DNA from: Siphonodentalium dalli
Lineage: Eukaryota; Mollusca; Scaphopoda; Gadilida; Siphonodentaliidae
DNA: 64,000 bases
Assembly (NCBI GenBank): GCA_032622095.1
Contig: CP136069.1
Span: 65,741,319-65,805,318, forward strand
Direction: 5' to 3'
Shown: positions 44,878 to 55,883 of the stretch, one piece after another
How positions within the stretch are numbered: the stretch's first letter is position 1
Layout: each line of letters begins with the position of its first letter
The notes under the pieces: model-generated
Database searches by the model: none
The model's input: only the letters and a program-made list of their open reading frames with translations
Told to the model about the DNA's origin: nothing
Made by a program: the position numbers and the translations under genes

Positions 44878-46357
44878 ACAACAGGCCAGTGTTCACATTT
44901 TGACATTACATGTACCTTGTTCAACCCTGGGAATTAAGGAAAATTTGCACAAGGCAAAAAAAAATTCTAGGTAAAATTATTTTGCCAAGGCAATTTTCAC
45001 TTTATCCAAGGCAATTTTTAATAAAGTGTTCTGTAAACTAACATGTTATGATACCGGTAGCTTTATTGCAGAAAAGACTCATTAAAGTTACCGTAATATT
45101 CTCTCTGAGTATCATTCACTTCATTCAATTTACGGTACCTGTACATGTATGTGTCCCAGGTGGTGGGGTAAGATCTATTCCCTTGGGCTGGGCATGTGGG
45201 GTTATAACTCACTGATCTGCAATGAATTTGATTTTGAATGACCCATCATGGTTTGACTGCATGATGGCCATTTTTTATCAATTATTTGTGTGTTTTTGAA
45301 CCTGGAGTGTACAATGTCTATGTGTATACCGTTATTACCGTACTTTAAAGATTTTAATTACAAAAGAATAAGAGTCAAGTCAAGCCTGTCAACACACAGA
45401 ACTTGGTCACAAATGGACTGGGTGATTCTACGGTACTATTATCTTCACTACTAGTACATGATATGACGACCCGTTATTATAATCAAATTGTGTTCAGTGC
45501 AAAACTTGTTTTTTTATTTCGCTCATCACAACTTCCTGTTATTGTGTACTTCAACTACTATAGTACATGTAAGTATGCCAAACAGTAACATTTGTCGTTA
45601 GCGACCATACATGTACATGTATACTCACAAACTAATGACATAAACACGATAAACAAGCAAGCATCGAGAGTTCATAGGCCTTAAACGGTAGGTCTATAGA
45701 CTATTGCAACCATGTGTTAAATATTATCGTAAATACGATCGGCTTCTTTCATTGGGGAAACATGCAGTCGAAAAAGTTTTAAACATCGGAGCACGTGCTT
45801 GTCAAGTTGGAAATATCAAAGCGCTAGCATCAGTTGGCTACATTATAAGATGATTGGTATGTCGCGTGCATGCGAATGACACCATTACCTCCTTTCAAGT
45901 TGGTGCAGCTTGCTCTGTCAAACGTAACCAGTAACTAGGAGACGGATTACCATGTTAGATTTTATATTTGACCCCCATTGATATGAAATTACTATTCTCA
46001 AGTGCGATAACTCTATTACATTAACTCTAAAATTTGCCACATGTTCGGATATTGAGAGTCTCACAACTGTTTTCAGGCCATGATATGCCGAAGGCCCGAG
46101 CGGGGGTGGGTACAGTGGAGGATGTCCCCCCCTCCAGTTAGCGGGGGGTACGGCGGCCCTCCCCGGAACATTTTTGAAAATCCAATGCATTGAGAGTGAA
46201 TCTGGGCCTCCCTGAGTCAGTATTTTTAATTTTACTGAGAGGTAAATTTTATTTATAGTTTCTCAAGAGTAACTTTGTGAATTTCGTTATGTTTGGGATT
46301 GGAAATGTTTATAGTTTATGGTCTGATATCATTTGGTTCGATAGGTATGCCTGAACC
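44878..46357. other. Unassigned stretch
   Basis: No supported gene. A GC-rich segment at about 46085-46170 (GGGGGTGGGTACAG...CCCTCCCCGGAACATTTTTG) looks like the end of an unclassified repeat. Confidence 0.4.
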
Positions 46358-46590
46358 CAAGCCTTGAAATAGGGTGTCTGTCATTTGCAGAATGAGGTCC
46401 CTCATAGTGGGCTAACATCACCAAATTCACCCTCTGGGGACCTCATTCTGCTTACACCTCAGCAGAATGAGGTTCCCAGAGGGTGAATTTGGTGATGCTA
46501 GCCCTCTATGCGGGGTAGCATCACTAAATTCACCCTCTGGGGACCTCATTCTGCAAATGACAGACACCCTACATTGTATTTCAAGGCTTG
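46358..46590. mobile_element. Repeat B MITE, compact, with perfect 9-bp duplication
   Basis: A 233-bp copy with CAAGCCTTGAAATAGGGTG and CACCCT...TTTCAAGGCTTG ends. GCCTGAACC occurs at 46349-46357 and 46591-46599. The centre is deleted so the two hairpins are adjacent. Confidence 0.9.
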
Positions 46591-47403
46591 GCCTGAACCC
46601 TGAACTTATGAAACTTTCATGAAAGGCACACCATACATATGACTGCAACAAATGATTGGGGAATTGTCAATCTATTGAGTCTTAGTTATAAAAAAAATTC
46701 TGAAGGATGATTAACCATTAACATTTAATAGCATTAGTAAACGTACCCATGGTACATGTAAGTAGTAAACATTGTTGTGATAATAATTAGCACCCGCTTT
46801 TCTTCGTTTTCGTCAAGAAAATGACTACTTACGTGGTGATCTTACTAGTATCGTCTTGTTATGATCGATCCGTTTCAGTGTTCCGCTTTTTAATGATACC
46901 TGAGAGTGACCCCCTTACTACTAGTATGCTTCGAAAATTGGCAACACAATTAATTAACTGCTAAAACGATTAAGTTTAATTGAAACTTTAGCGCATTCTG
47001 ACAGCAATTTTAATTAAAACAACTACCAAAAGTTTCACTTATTTATCCATTAAATTAAAATAGATAGTTGAGTAGTGAATTTTATGATTTTGTATACATC
47101 ACATGTTCGTTTTTTGTTTTATTCTGTGGGAAAAAAAATAGTCGTCGGGAGTTTGGTTACCGTTATGGAAAGACCTCTGGATTCTTCCCTGCTCACGCGG
47201 CAATATACACATATGAAATTTGCTTACGGTAATACTAATACTGCTAAATTCACGAAATGAAACAAGGAATTAAATGGTGTAACCAATGTTCAAAATATGA
47301 TATCTCCTGACAAGATTTCGAATTGAATCAGTTGGACAATTTTGAATCGAACCTTCGTCGATGTCTTCGACTACGTGTGTAGAACATCAATAACAAATAT
47401 TAC
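46591..47403. other. Presumed intron of the minus-strand gene
   Basis: It follows the donor at 47403. AT-rich, and no further exon was recognised. Confidence 0.4.
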
Positions 47404-47736
47404 CTGCATAGTTGTGACTCCAATATCTTCATTGCTCAACCATCGCAACCTTGCAGAGATCCCTTGAGCTTCGTGCTGAATCCGAATGCCTCCTAACAAT
47501 TTGGCATCTGTAGGATCTTGACGCACATCAGTAAAATATCCATCATCCGAAAACATATTCCTATGCTTGCGCGCATCAACATTTCGGAAGCTGATTCGTG
47601 GAGATTTTATTGAATTAAGTTTTATCCAGTTCTTATAGTCAGTACTAGCACCATTATCACCTGACATAACAGGAAAACTCAACAACAGAAATGTTACAAA
47701 TAAATAGGATAATGTATCAAAAATCCAAGTCGCCAT
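47404..47736 (-). CDS. First coding exon of an unrecognised secreted/membrane protein
   Basis: The exon is read on the minus strand from the ATG at 47736 to a good splice donor (ATGCAG|GTAATA) at 47404/47403. It encodes exactly 111 codons and ends in phase 0. Residues 1-26 look like a signal peptide: a short N-terminus, a hydrophobic stretch LSYLFVTFLLLSF, then PVMSG. The rest is soluble, charged and free of cysteine, with a segment MFSDDGYFTDVRQDP around residues 61-75. I do not recognise the family. The start was chosen because its context CAACATGGCGAC is close to TISU and leads straight into the signal peptide. An in-frame ATG lies 11 codons upstream but would bury the signal. The gene is divergent from FDX2. 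No further exon could be placed in the transposon-rich DNA to the left, so the gene is incomplete here. Confidence 0.6.
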
Positions 47737-48073
47737 GTTGAACGAACACATCGTACGGGCACTTGTCAAAACAAAAAATCAGTAAACCTGACCATTTCAA
47801 AACACAAGCATTTGAGTAAGAAACAGTTATTTGACTCGCATTATCTTTCGTAGTGCAATCGCGTATATATACAAACACAAGGATGTCCCAGCGTTAGTAA
47901 AATCCATGATGCATTTTGACGAAGCATCTTTTATGCGAACTCCGAGATTTCTCCTTTGCGGCTACAGAAGCGACATGCGGAGCTAACTAAGTATTGGAAA
48001 ATTAATTGTTATTTTCGCAAATTATCAACTCGTCTTCGAAACAGAGGCTAGATATATTTCGCTCAAAATTAAA
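47737..48073. promoter_or_regulatory. Divergent (bidirectional) promoter region, 337 bp
   Basis: The start codons of the minus-strand exon and of FDX2 face away from each other across 337 bp. This stretch has no copy of the transposon families that fill the rest of the window, and it is richer in CpG than most of the flanking DNA. A TATA-like TATATATA lies near 47863-47870, roughly in the middle. Head-to-head pairs this close usually share one promoter; that is inference. Transcription start sites cannot be placed from sequence alone. Confidence 0.55.
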
Positions 48074-48251
48074 ATGGCGGCGTCCATCAGAAATGTTTTT
48101 ACGCTAAAATTTTCATCAACTATTTGCGCAATTTGTCGACAGAATATTTACCAGAAAAATACACAGTCATTAAGAATCACACCGTTTATACACAAGAATT
48201 TGATCCGAGGAACTAATCAGAATATTTCGAGAGAGTTTAGAACACATCAAG
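48074..48251 (+). CDS. FDX2: FDX2 exon 1: mitochondrial targeting peptide
   Basis: This is the first exon of mitochondrial ferredoxin 2, the [2Fe-2S] electron carrier that passes electrons from ferredoxin reductase to the ISCU complex for iron-sulfur cluster assembly. It runs from ATG (context TTAAAATGGCGGCG, TISU/YY1-like) to the donor CAAG|GTATCA. It gives 59 codons plus one base (phase 1). The 59 residues contain many Arg and Lys, few acidic residues, and Ser/Thr/Ile spacing (MAASIRNVFTLKFSST...), as expected of a matrix-targeting presequence. The exon itself has no diagnostic homology. It is assigned because it is open, starts in a strong context and splices in frame to exon 2. Intron 1 is 8.2 kb and full of transposons. 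Confidence 0.75.
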
Positions 48252-49016
48252 GTATCAGTGGCCTATTTTCGTTGATTTCTTATTTTTGAGGGTTGGTAAC
48301 TTGATTTGTGAACTTTGGTATATATTTAATAATTTTATAAAATATAGGACATTCGTTGATGAAAAAAAAATCACTTATATTTTATTGTACTGAAAGATGT
48401 CTACTAGTACACTACAGGCTAGCAATAGTAGCATGGGCAGGCGTTTAGATTAGCCTAATTTGGGGACATTTCGGGAAACCGTGGCCGTGGGGGTTGGTTC
48501 GGGTGCTGGACGTTTCGTACCTTGGTCGTTTCGTACAAAGACGTTTCGTACACTCTGGTCGATTCGTACCATTATTTTGGTTGTTTCGTACCAAACTTTT
48601 TGGTCGTTTCGTACCATCGCGGCATCGGAAAAAAAATTGTAATTACTATAGTGTTGAATGAAAAGATGTCCATTGTTTTATTTCTGTATTAATATATGTG
48701 TATATACTAGCTAGTAATCGTGAAATCGGCGGTACCAGGTCTGTTCAGTATACTTGGTATGTTGTTACAGCGAAGGGTTGCCGATCACTGATTAGTCTTT
48801 AGAAGTGCTCATCAGTGATTTCACACTTTGCTGATGTGTCACCGTTTTGTTTTTCTTGTGTTTCGTAAATTATACCGCACACAGGTATGTTGTTACAACA
48901 AAATTGTAGTCAGTGATTAGTCTTTAGAAGCACTAATCACCAAGTTCACACTTCGTACGGTTTGTTTTTACAGCATTCGCGAGTGATAAGTGTGTTGTTT
49001 TTCTTGACTCCTATAA

Positions 49017-49172
49017 ATGATGCGGATCGCAAGAGCAAGGCATTTAACTGCGGACATCCCATACATAAAACAGAGGCTCCAAGAACTCGCCGACCCAGCA
49101 TTAGCCAGAATTAGTGAATCCAGTCTCATAACCGAACTTAATCTGAGGAAACTACTCCTCAGCAAACGCTGA
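49017..49172 (+). CDS. Small ORF inside the Mutator-like element
   Basis: A 51-residue ORF starts with two ATGs in a row (MMRIARARHLTADIPYIKQR) and continues LQELADPALARISESSL then ITELNLRKLLLSKR. The basic start and leucine-rich amphipathic body could be a real small protein or an exon of the element. No homologue is known to me. Kept only because its composition differs from random frames around it. Confidence 0.25.
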   Translation: MMRIARARHLTADIPYIKQRLQELADPALARISESSLITELNLRKLLLSKR

Positions 49173-50925
49173 ATCTATTTTACTACTAACACCAATCATA
49201 AAACCTAGGTTAGCGGGCTCACGCCCTAGATGGTTCCTTGGGCGGCATAGATACGCATGTCGTGGCCGTAGTATAAGCCATTGATTAATTATCTCCTATA
49301 AAAAAACTAACAAACTTTGCCTATCTCACCATAATGCTGACAAACATAGCCATTATTACAAATTGACTAACACCAAAATTAAAACATAGGTTAGCGGGCT
49401 CCGGCCCTAGATGGTTCCTTGGGCGCTGATGAATGTCCTCGGGCGGTGTAGATACCCTTTTGGTGACCGTAGTATAAGCCATCGAACAATTATCTCCTCC
49501 AAACCAAACTAACTAACTGCCTATCTTGTAACATTTACAGAAACTAGCGCTCGTGTCTAACACATTCCACTCACCCGACAACACCTATCGAGCGGGACCC
49601 GGCATAAAAACCGACCCATCACTAAGCTTGGGGTGGGGTGCAAGGAAACTTCAGACCCATAAGTGGTCATCTAAGCTCTCATCGAGTTAAGGCCGGACAT
49701 ATACCCTCATATGTTCGGCCGCTTGCTGCTCTTCGACTTTCTTCGGGAGGCCAGGAACGGCCCATCAAGAACACATTGTAATTATCAACTTGTACATACA
49801 TCATTTTACCAAAATAAAATAACCAAAAAAATCATATAAACCAAAAAAATATGTTCACTGTACAATACTTATATATATATAGATGTATATCATGTCCTGT
49901 TCATTATCGTTCAAAATTACTTCAGCGAATAAAAATCTGAATTAACACTGTATATGATTGTTAAAAATATGATTTCACCTACGCCCGTGCACGACATGGG
50001 GAAGAAGGGTGGGATAGAAAAATGCATCAACACCTCTGGGTAACTCGCCAAACTCCAATCTCCTCACCTCTCTCTCTCTATATCACATCGATCATCTCGG
50101 GTGTTCGCGCCCTTCTTCTCTTCTGCTCAACATCACATGCCATTCAATACAACAGTGTTCAAACATGCTATTGGAATTAAAATCTCTTTCAGTGCAATAC
50201 AATAGTCATACATATATATAGAGAGTATATCATGTCTTGTTCATTGTCATTCAGATTTATTTCAGTGAATAAATAAAAATCTTAATTAACACTATATGAA
50301 ATTGTCAAAATACGCTTTCACGTACGCCCGTACAATATGGGGGAGGTAAATACAACAACATACGACAACTACGCAAAACTCTAAGTGCAATTGCCGGGCC
50401 CTATCTACATGCAATTCTCCCTATGTCTCGCTCTCGCTCTGCGCGGACCGCATCCGTCTGGTCCCTGGTCTTCCTGCTTGCGTTTGCTTGAGTTTATACA
50501 TATGCATACTTTTAAACAACTAACAAAACTAACAAACTTTATCATTACAACACGGGCCCCGTTCTTCATTCCAGCGCACCATATGACTCGCTCAGCAACA
50601 ACAAAATCATTAAAGGGACAACTCGGGACTCCACCATCATACCCCATATTAAAGCTCGTGGGCCCTCCCTCACACAACATTCAATTCAATTCTACTCAAC
50701 CTTTGCCGGGTTCAGACATGACAATTTTCTGTGTACAATATCTCCAACAACAACAAACCGTGGGGTGAAGGAGAAGATCACTCGATCTTTTCGACCATCC
50801 CGGGCGCTTCGCGCCCATCTACTCTCTTGTGAGCAAGGCATTCAGACAATAACCATGACTGATCTAGATTCCGACGTGAATTATTTAGAGTGTTCCAGAG
50901 AAGTGCGTCCAAGACAGCACTGAAT

Positions 50926-51166
50926 GTCAGCGTGTCACCACAGTAGAGGAGACAGCCAACGACCTGTACGCAACCAGCGACATACCATCATCCAACGAAA
51001 TACCAGCTGCCAACTTCGACATTGAAATGACGACGGTCAACAGCCAAACCACCGACACATCAGCCGCTAACTTCGACATTGAAATGACCGAAATGATCGT
51101 AACCATCTACCATCTGTTGAACTTCGAGGTTGTTTTTTTCACTGGACACAAGCAGTGAACAGACAT
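50926..51166 (+). pseudogene. Open stretch with internal duplication in the Mutator-like element
   Basis: An open frame ending at a TGA near 51166 contains AANFDIEMT twice (positions about 51009 and 51066), separated by TVNSQTTDTS. It has no clear start and reads into a hydrophobic tail. It looks like a decayed exon of the element's own gene; function unknown. Confidence 0.3.
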
Positions 51167-51350
51167 ATCCAGATGAAGGGTCTGAGTCCACTTTACAACA
51201 AAAAAGTTGAAGAATATAGGTAATTACAATATTAATATATATTATCAATTTATGGGGGTTATTTTATTCAGTCTTTCCACAGAATAACACAGGGAACTCA
51301 ATTGTGAGGTTCAATTTACGTTTCACATCACTTTAATCTTTCGTTACAGA

Positions 51351-51536
51351 CAACTCAGGAAGCTCTTTGCACTGCCGCTAATTCCTACAGAACACATTGA
51401 GCCTGCCTTCTCGAAATTGCGCGACCATCCTGCAGTCAGCGAGGGTGGAACCCTGAGAACCAGCAGCTTGCTGAAATCCTGCGCGAAATTATTCGCTCCC
51501 ATCCCAAAGAAAACCACCGAAGTCACAGAAGACTGA
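51351..51536 (+). pseudogene. Transposase C-terminal remnant of the Mutator-like element
   Basis: After a good acceptor (ATCTTTCGTTACAG) the frame encodes 61 residues, QLRKLFALPLIPTEHIEPAF then SKLRDHPAVSEGG..., and stops at 51536. The [KR]LxALxxxPxxxIxxAFxxL pattern is common near the C-terminus of animal MULE/FLYWCH-type transposases (family knowledge, moderate). The catalytic DDE region was not found, so the copy is presumably non-autonomous. Confidence 0.5.
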
Positions 51537-52070
51537 TTGAGCACTCACACTTGTGTCATTCATTCATTTTCATTTATTGTTAATTAATACTGTTATTCAT
51601 GTATGACTTTTATTTCGTTATAATAATAAAACTTGAAAAAATTACGCTAGAATATTGTTTTTTCGATGGTACGAAACGACCAAAAAGATTGGTACGAAAC
51701 AACCAAAATAATGGTACGAATCGACCAGAGTGTACGAAACGTCTTTGTACGAAACGACCAAGGTACGAAACGTCTAGAAGCCGTTGGTTCGGATGGGGGA
51801 TACCGCCTTCTGACTATAAGGGGTCCGGGTCCCGGTTACCCCCCCGGGAGAATTTTTTTTAAACGTAAGCCTAAAATGGGGTCTATCTGGTTGGTTCTGA
51901 AGCATTCAGCAAGTTATATCACCCTTATATTTTCAAGTTTTGTAAGTTACAATCTGATATTTATTGACCACTTGGGAATATTGGATCAATTGACATCAAC
52001 AAAGCCATTTTATAGATGTATGGTGCTTGAAGTAACTACTGTAACTACTAAACTAGGCAAAACTGATGTT

Positions 52071-52415
52071 TTAAAGGGGTACTGGACACTAAATATTGCC
52101 ATTTATTTTATGAGACCATCTCATATTATACCCAACAAGATTTATACAGCCAACAAATGAATAAATTGAGCAATGAATGAGTGCCATATACACTCATGTG
52201 CTTTAAGAATAACTCATTTTCATTAAAATTATCTTGTTGTTTCCATTTTTTCAAAGAGCACCTGTATGAGTGTATTTTGCAATCATCCATGGCACAAATT
52301 TATCCTTATGTTGCATACATTCTGTTGGATATAATATGAGATAGTCCCATAATGATAAATCATAAAAATTAAAATGCCCAAATTTAGTGTTCATAATGAC
52401 TTCATTACCCTTTAA
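52071..52415. mobile_element. TTAA-flanked palindromic MITE
   Basis: TTAAAGGGGTACTGGACACT and AGTGTTCATAATGACTTCAT then TACCCTTTAA are inverted. Inner GACCATCTCATATTATACCC and GGATATAATATGAGATAGTC also pair. A 345-bp element. Confidence 0.75.
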
Positions 52416-52419
52416 TGTT

Positions 52420-52640
52420 TCACTGTAACTTAATATGTCTGTTTTTGTTGAAGTCCTTGTCAAATATATTTATAATTTCATTGATGGATGTGTTGTCCAA
52501 AGGGAGTGGAAACATGCGTATTCTAATTAGTTTATCAAGAGTCTCATCTTTTGTCGATCCCTGATGTTTTCCCAGTAACAATTGCATTTGGCTGAAACCT
52601 CTCTCGGAAATGGCATTAGACTGCATGGGTATAGTCAGAT
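52420..52640 (-). pseudogene. hAT transposase C-terminal (dimerisation) fragment
   Basis: The minus-strand frame reads LTIPMQSNAISERGFSQMQL then LLGKHQGSTKDETLDKLIRI. This fits the hAT C-terminal consensus (hydrophobic-P-x(3)-A-x-x-ERGFS-x-M... then ...L-x-x-L-x-R-I). It ends with INIFDKDFNKNRHIKLQ and a stop. Upstream of LTIP the frame is cut by the insertion at 52640-54664. No zinc finger or catalytic region is present. It is a dead fragment in FDX2 intron 1, on the opposite strand to the gene. Confidence 0.7.
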
Positions 52641-54664
52641 AGGGTTGGGCGGTATTGACGTTTTAAAAAACCGCGATTTTTCCAAAATAACACCGCGATA
52701 TACGGTTTTATTGAATATTATTTTACTATTGAAAAATACCACGTAAAAATAAAATTTTAGATGAGAGATATCACTCCGGGTTTTCGTTATAAGGGATGTA
52801 AAATTGTACACACTATCGCCAGGCAGTAAATGATAAACTATTCTCAGAATGGCATGTGCCCATTCTATAAAGTTCCTGCCTTCTGGAATACGCAACAGCA
52901 TTGAGTGAATTACAGGCTCAAGTTATCCTGATTACTCCATTGTTTACATATCAGCACATGATGCACGTTCCCGTTACATCATAGCTAAGGCCAAAAAAAA
53001 CAACATCTGTGTTTCCGGTTACCCGACCGACCTGCCGAAATTGGGCCGACCTGAACTTTTTAATGCATGTAATTGGCATGTAAATACATATATATCGTTA
53101 AATATATACTATATACTATGTTTACATTAAGCAGCAATAATTTTAGATGGAATTTTCAAAAACAATTTATTTCTATTAAAATACATGTCCATTTGTGGTT
53201 GCAGATGAATCCCAATCTCACCAATAAATCTGCAGTCTTTAAAACCTGCCTGTGGTAATCTTGTTTGTTCAACTCCCATGTCTTGTGGGAAGAAGTCTTA
53301 TCTGTTAGAGAGCAATATACATATAGAAGACATTCTATATCAGAATTTAAAGTTCCTCTCCCCAGTCAATCAAGGATTCATAGTGTTCATGCATAGTTAC
53401 TAGTATGTATACAGACAGTATAAAGATGACTGCATGTCTACCATATCAAACACCCTTCTGTGATGGGCACTAAAAAAGCAGATGAAATTATCTACTGGTT
53501 TGTTTGGGTGTAGTTGAGGGGTGTCTGAGGAACATTTACACCCTGTGCAATGTGTCTGAGGCGCATGTGAGATATGTGTCTTAGGTCCTGAGGTGTATGA
53601 CCAAATATTTAAGTGAGGTTTGAATTAATATCATACAAGTTATGTTATTATAAAGTAATAGAAAAGCCCTATTATGGTGTATGTCTTGGGCCTGTTGATA
53701 TGTCAATATTGTACTCTGAGGAAGATGTGCCACCACAATCTAAACTGAGAGAATAATTACAAGAGAGCTGCATAATTGAGTGCCTGGGAGGCATTTGTTT
53801 GTTCACATTGACAATACTTATCATATTATTGTGCTACATTAACTGTTTACTTGCAATATACATGGACAGCCTTAACACAAGTATAAAGAGTAAGCATTAA
53901 TGTACTTCTTAACTGTTCGGGGGAAAAATAAAAAAATATTACCAAAAAAAAATAATTCCCTACCTACCTACCTGGAATTTTTTGGCACCGTAATAGGAAA
54001 CAAATAAGTTTTTTCTTTAGGCCTAAGCACGTGCTCATAGGTTGATAGAGGACCTACCGTAGTAGAATTGGGCCAAGATGGTTCATTCTGGGATGTCTGC
54101 AGTTTATCACACACAATGAATTACGGAACATCTTAAATTAACTTTTGAACAAGGGAAAGATAATCATAATTAATCATTGAACAATATTTCAGTTCGTGAG
54201 TTTATTTGTCAAAATTCTTGGCAAGGAACACTAACATGTCAACTTTAGATGGATTGAGACATGTTCATTTTCCGAGTCAAGTTTTAAGATATAATTGAAC
54301 GACAAATACCGCCGAGTCGTGAGACGGAAAGTTTGGACAAAGTATCGCTTGTGACATTACACCGCTACCAGGTTGGATTCGGAAGAAGATACTCCATTGC
54401 TCTACTTCAGCCCAAAATACAACCGTTGCGTCATTGGTTACAATAAAAGACAATGGAGACTTGGGAGCGACTGATAAAAGCTGCTTTCAATCAGCGGTCC
54501 GCTAAAGTATTCAACTCAGTATTGGATTGTAATTTGAAACCGTCTTGTGAGGTGATAAAATTGCGGTTGCAATATATTGAATTTGTATTTTACACACAGT
54601 TTCAATACGGTTTTCCTTTTCCAAACCGACTATAGTCAATATATTGAAATATCGCCCAGCCCTA
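52640..54664. mobile_element. hAT non-autonomous element, 2.03 kb
   Basis: TIRs TAGGGTTGGGCGGTATT and AATATCGCCCAGCCCTA. Duplication TAGTCAGA (52632-52639) versus TAGTCAGC (54665-54672) matches 7 of 8. Subterminal AT-rich/CGCGAT motifs include AACACCGCGATATACGG. No transposase ORF is found in 2 kb. It interrupts the transposase fragment to its left. Confidence 0.87.
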
Positions 54665-54674
54665 TAGTCAGCTA

Positions 54675-54835
54675 TGGTTTGATGGGTTCGGATGAACCCG
54701 CCCTGGAAAACAGAGTGCCCTCGTCTCTTGACTTCCAAGTTCCAGGGTTTGACAGGTTGTTGGCTTTGGCAATTTCGGGGTTCATTAAGTTAATGAACCC
54801 CTGAAGTTGCCCGAGCCAACGAACCATCAAACCAT
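54675..54835. mobile_element. Palindromic MITE, TGGTTTGATGGGTTCG
   Basis: TGGTTTGATGGGTTCGG and CGAACCATCAAACCA are inverted ends. Inner GGGGTTCATTAAGTTAATGA then ACCCC is a perfect hairpin. It lies 2-3 bases after the hAT duplication. Confidence 0.7.
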
Positions 54836-55537
54836 GGAAGCACAGTTGTTGGCCTTTATAAAAAGAATATTAGCCCTAGACTAAATACTAATAGAAAAAG
54901 TATGGAAACAACATGTTTGAAGTACCCTCCCACCTCCCTCTTTGCACTCGAAATCTCATCAAAACAAATCCGCTTTTGACGTAAACACCTACGTATGCAA
55001 AACTATCGAATATCGAAAGGCACACTTACCATACACTCCTTGACATGTTTATCCAGAAAAACAACTTTTATCAGCTGAAAATAATAAAAAAAACACGATA
55101 GAATTTGGCTCGACACAACTTCATTAGCACGGAAATGTTAGGATCGATAACTCTTTCGAAAAGTCGGTTCGTCAAAAATGCGAAATACTTTTAGCGAGCC
55201 AACCGTTGACTTGTCCCCGGACTATAAACCTTGCCATCGCTCTGCTGTTGACAATATATGGGACGGCACGTCACATGGCGATATCATAGTGTTTCACATA
55301 TGAGCCAGGGACAAGTCTAGGCCAACCGTTGTTCAGTCAACATTGAAAAGCAAGCGAAATTCAAATTTGCAAGTTTTTAATCTAGAAATTTAGGATAACT
55401 TTTGCAATATATATTCTTATATGTATTGATGGTCAAATTTTTCAAAAGCCAATATAATAGAATATTTACATTACTAAATATGGGTGAGTGTGTGGGCTAA
55501 CCGTGCGTTCAAAAGCTGAATGAGCGCTAAAATCTTA
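54836..55537. other. Unassigned intronic stretch
   Basis: Short inverted echoes (TTGACTTGTCCCCGG... / GGGACAAGTCTAGGCC...) occur at about 55210 and 55308, probably another small element. No gene. Confidence 0.35.
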
Positions 55538-55820
55538 ATTTTCTGGGAAGTATCTAAAATCTTAAATTAACATTGGTTTTAGTTACTTTTTCCCTTCTGT
55601 TCACTTTCTGTATCCCCTAATTTGCATATAAATATAAAATGCATAATCTGATAAGGTGAATAATGGATGAACATCACCATCTTCAACTGGTGAACTTCAA
55701 TCTAATGCTCCCCAGGTCTCCCATAGTAATTGAGGCCTCCATATAATGAAGAGTGAATTTGGTGATGCCAGAGTCTGGACCTCATTCTGCAAATGACAGA
55801 CACACTATTTCAAGGATTGA
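55538..55820. mobile_element. Repeat B MITE, left hairpin missing
   Basis: It starts at TTTTCTGGGAAGTATCTAAA and ends CACACTATTTCAAGGATTG. The second hairpin is shortened. Confidence 0.75.
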
Positions 55821-55883
55821 TTGTTTCCATTGTGATGAAGTACTAGTATGTCTCTCATCAGCACACAACAATCACATTTGCAT

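Larger units (their letters stand above)
48494..51792. mobile_element. Mutator-like element, 3.28 kb, with iterated TIRs and 9-10 bp duplication
   Basis: The duplication GTTGGTTCGG lies at 48493-48502 and 51783-51792. The two TIRs (about 48511-48620 and 51664-51775) are inverted and differ at few positions over about 110 bp. Each contains about six degenerate GTTTCGTACC iterons in both directions (for example CTTGGTCGTTTCGTAC). Outer bases GTGCTGG and GGCTTCTA are imperfect. Inside are a subterminal duplication (about 48760-48990), a duplicated block (GGTTAGCGGGCTC...GTAGTATAAGCC at about 49208 and 49390), a second duplicated block (about 49870 and 50215), and remnants of coding sequence. It is itself inserted in a GC-rich repeat (GGGGACATTTCGGG... 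/ GGTCCGGGTCCCGG...). Confidence 0.8.

Noticed and set aside
45918-46190. 90-codon minus-strand ORF
   Set aside because: Its start is a GC-rich repeat fragment (NVPGRAAVPPANWRGG) and the rest shows no family features.
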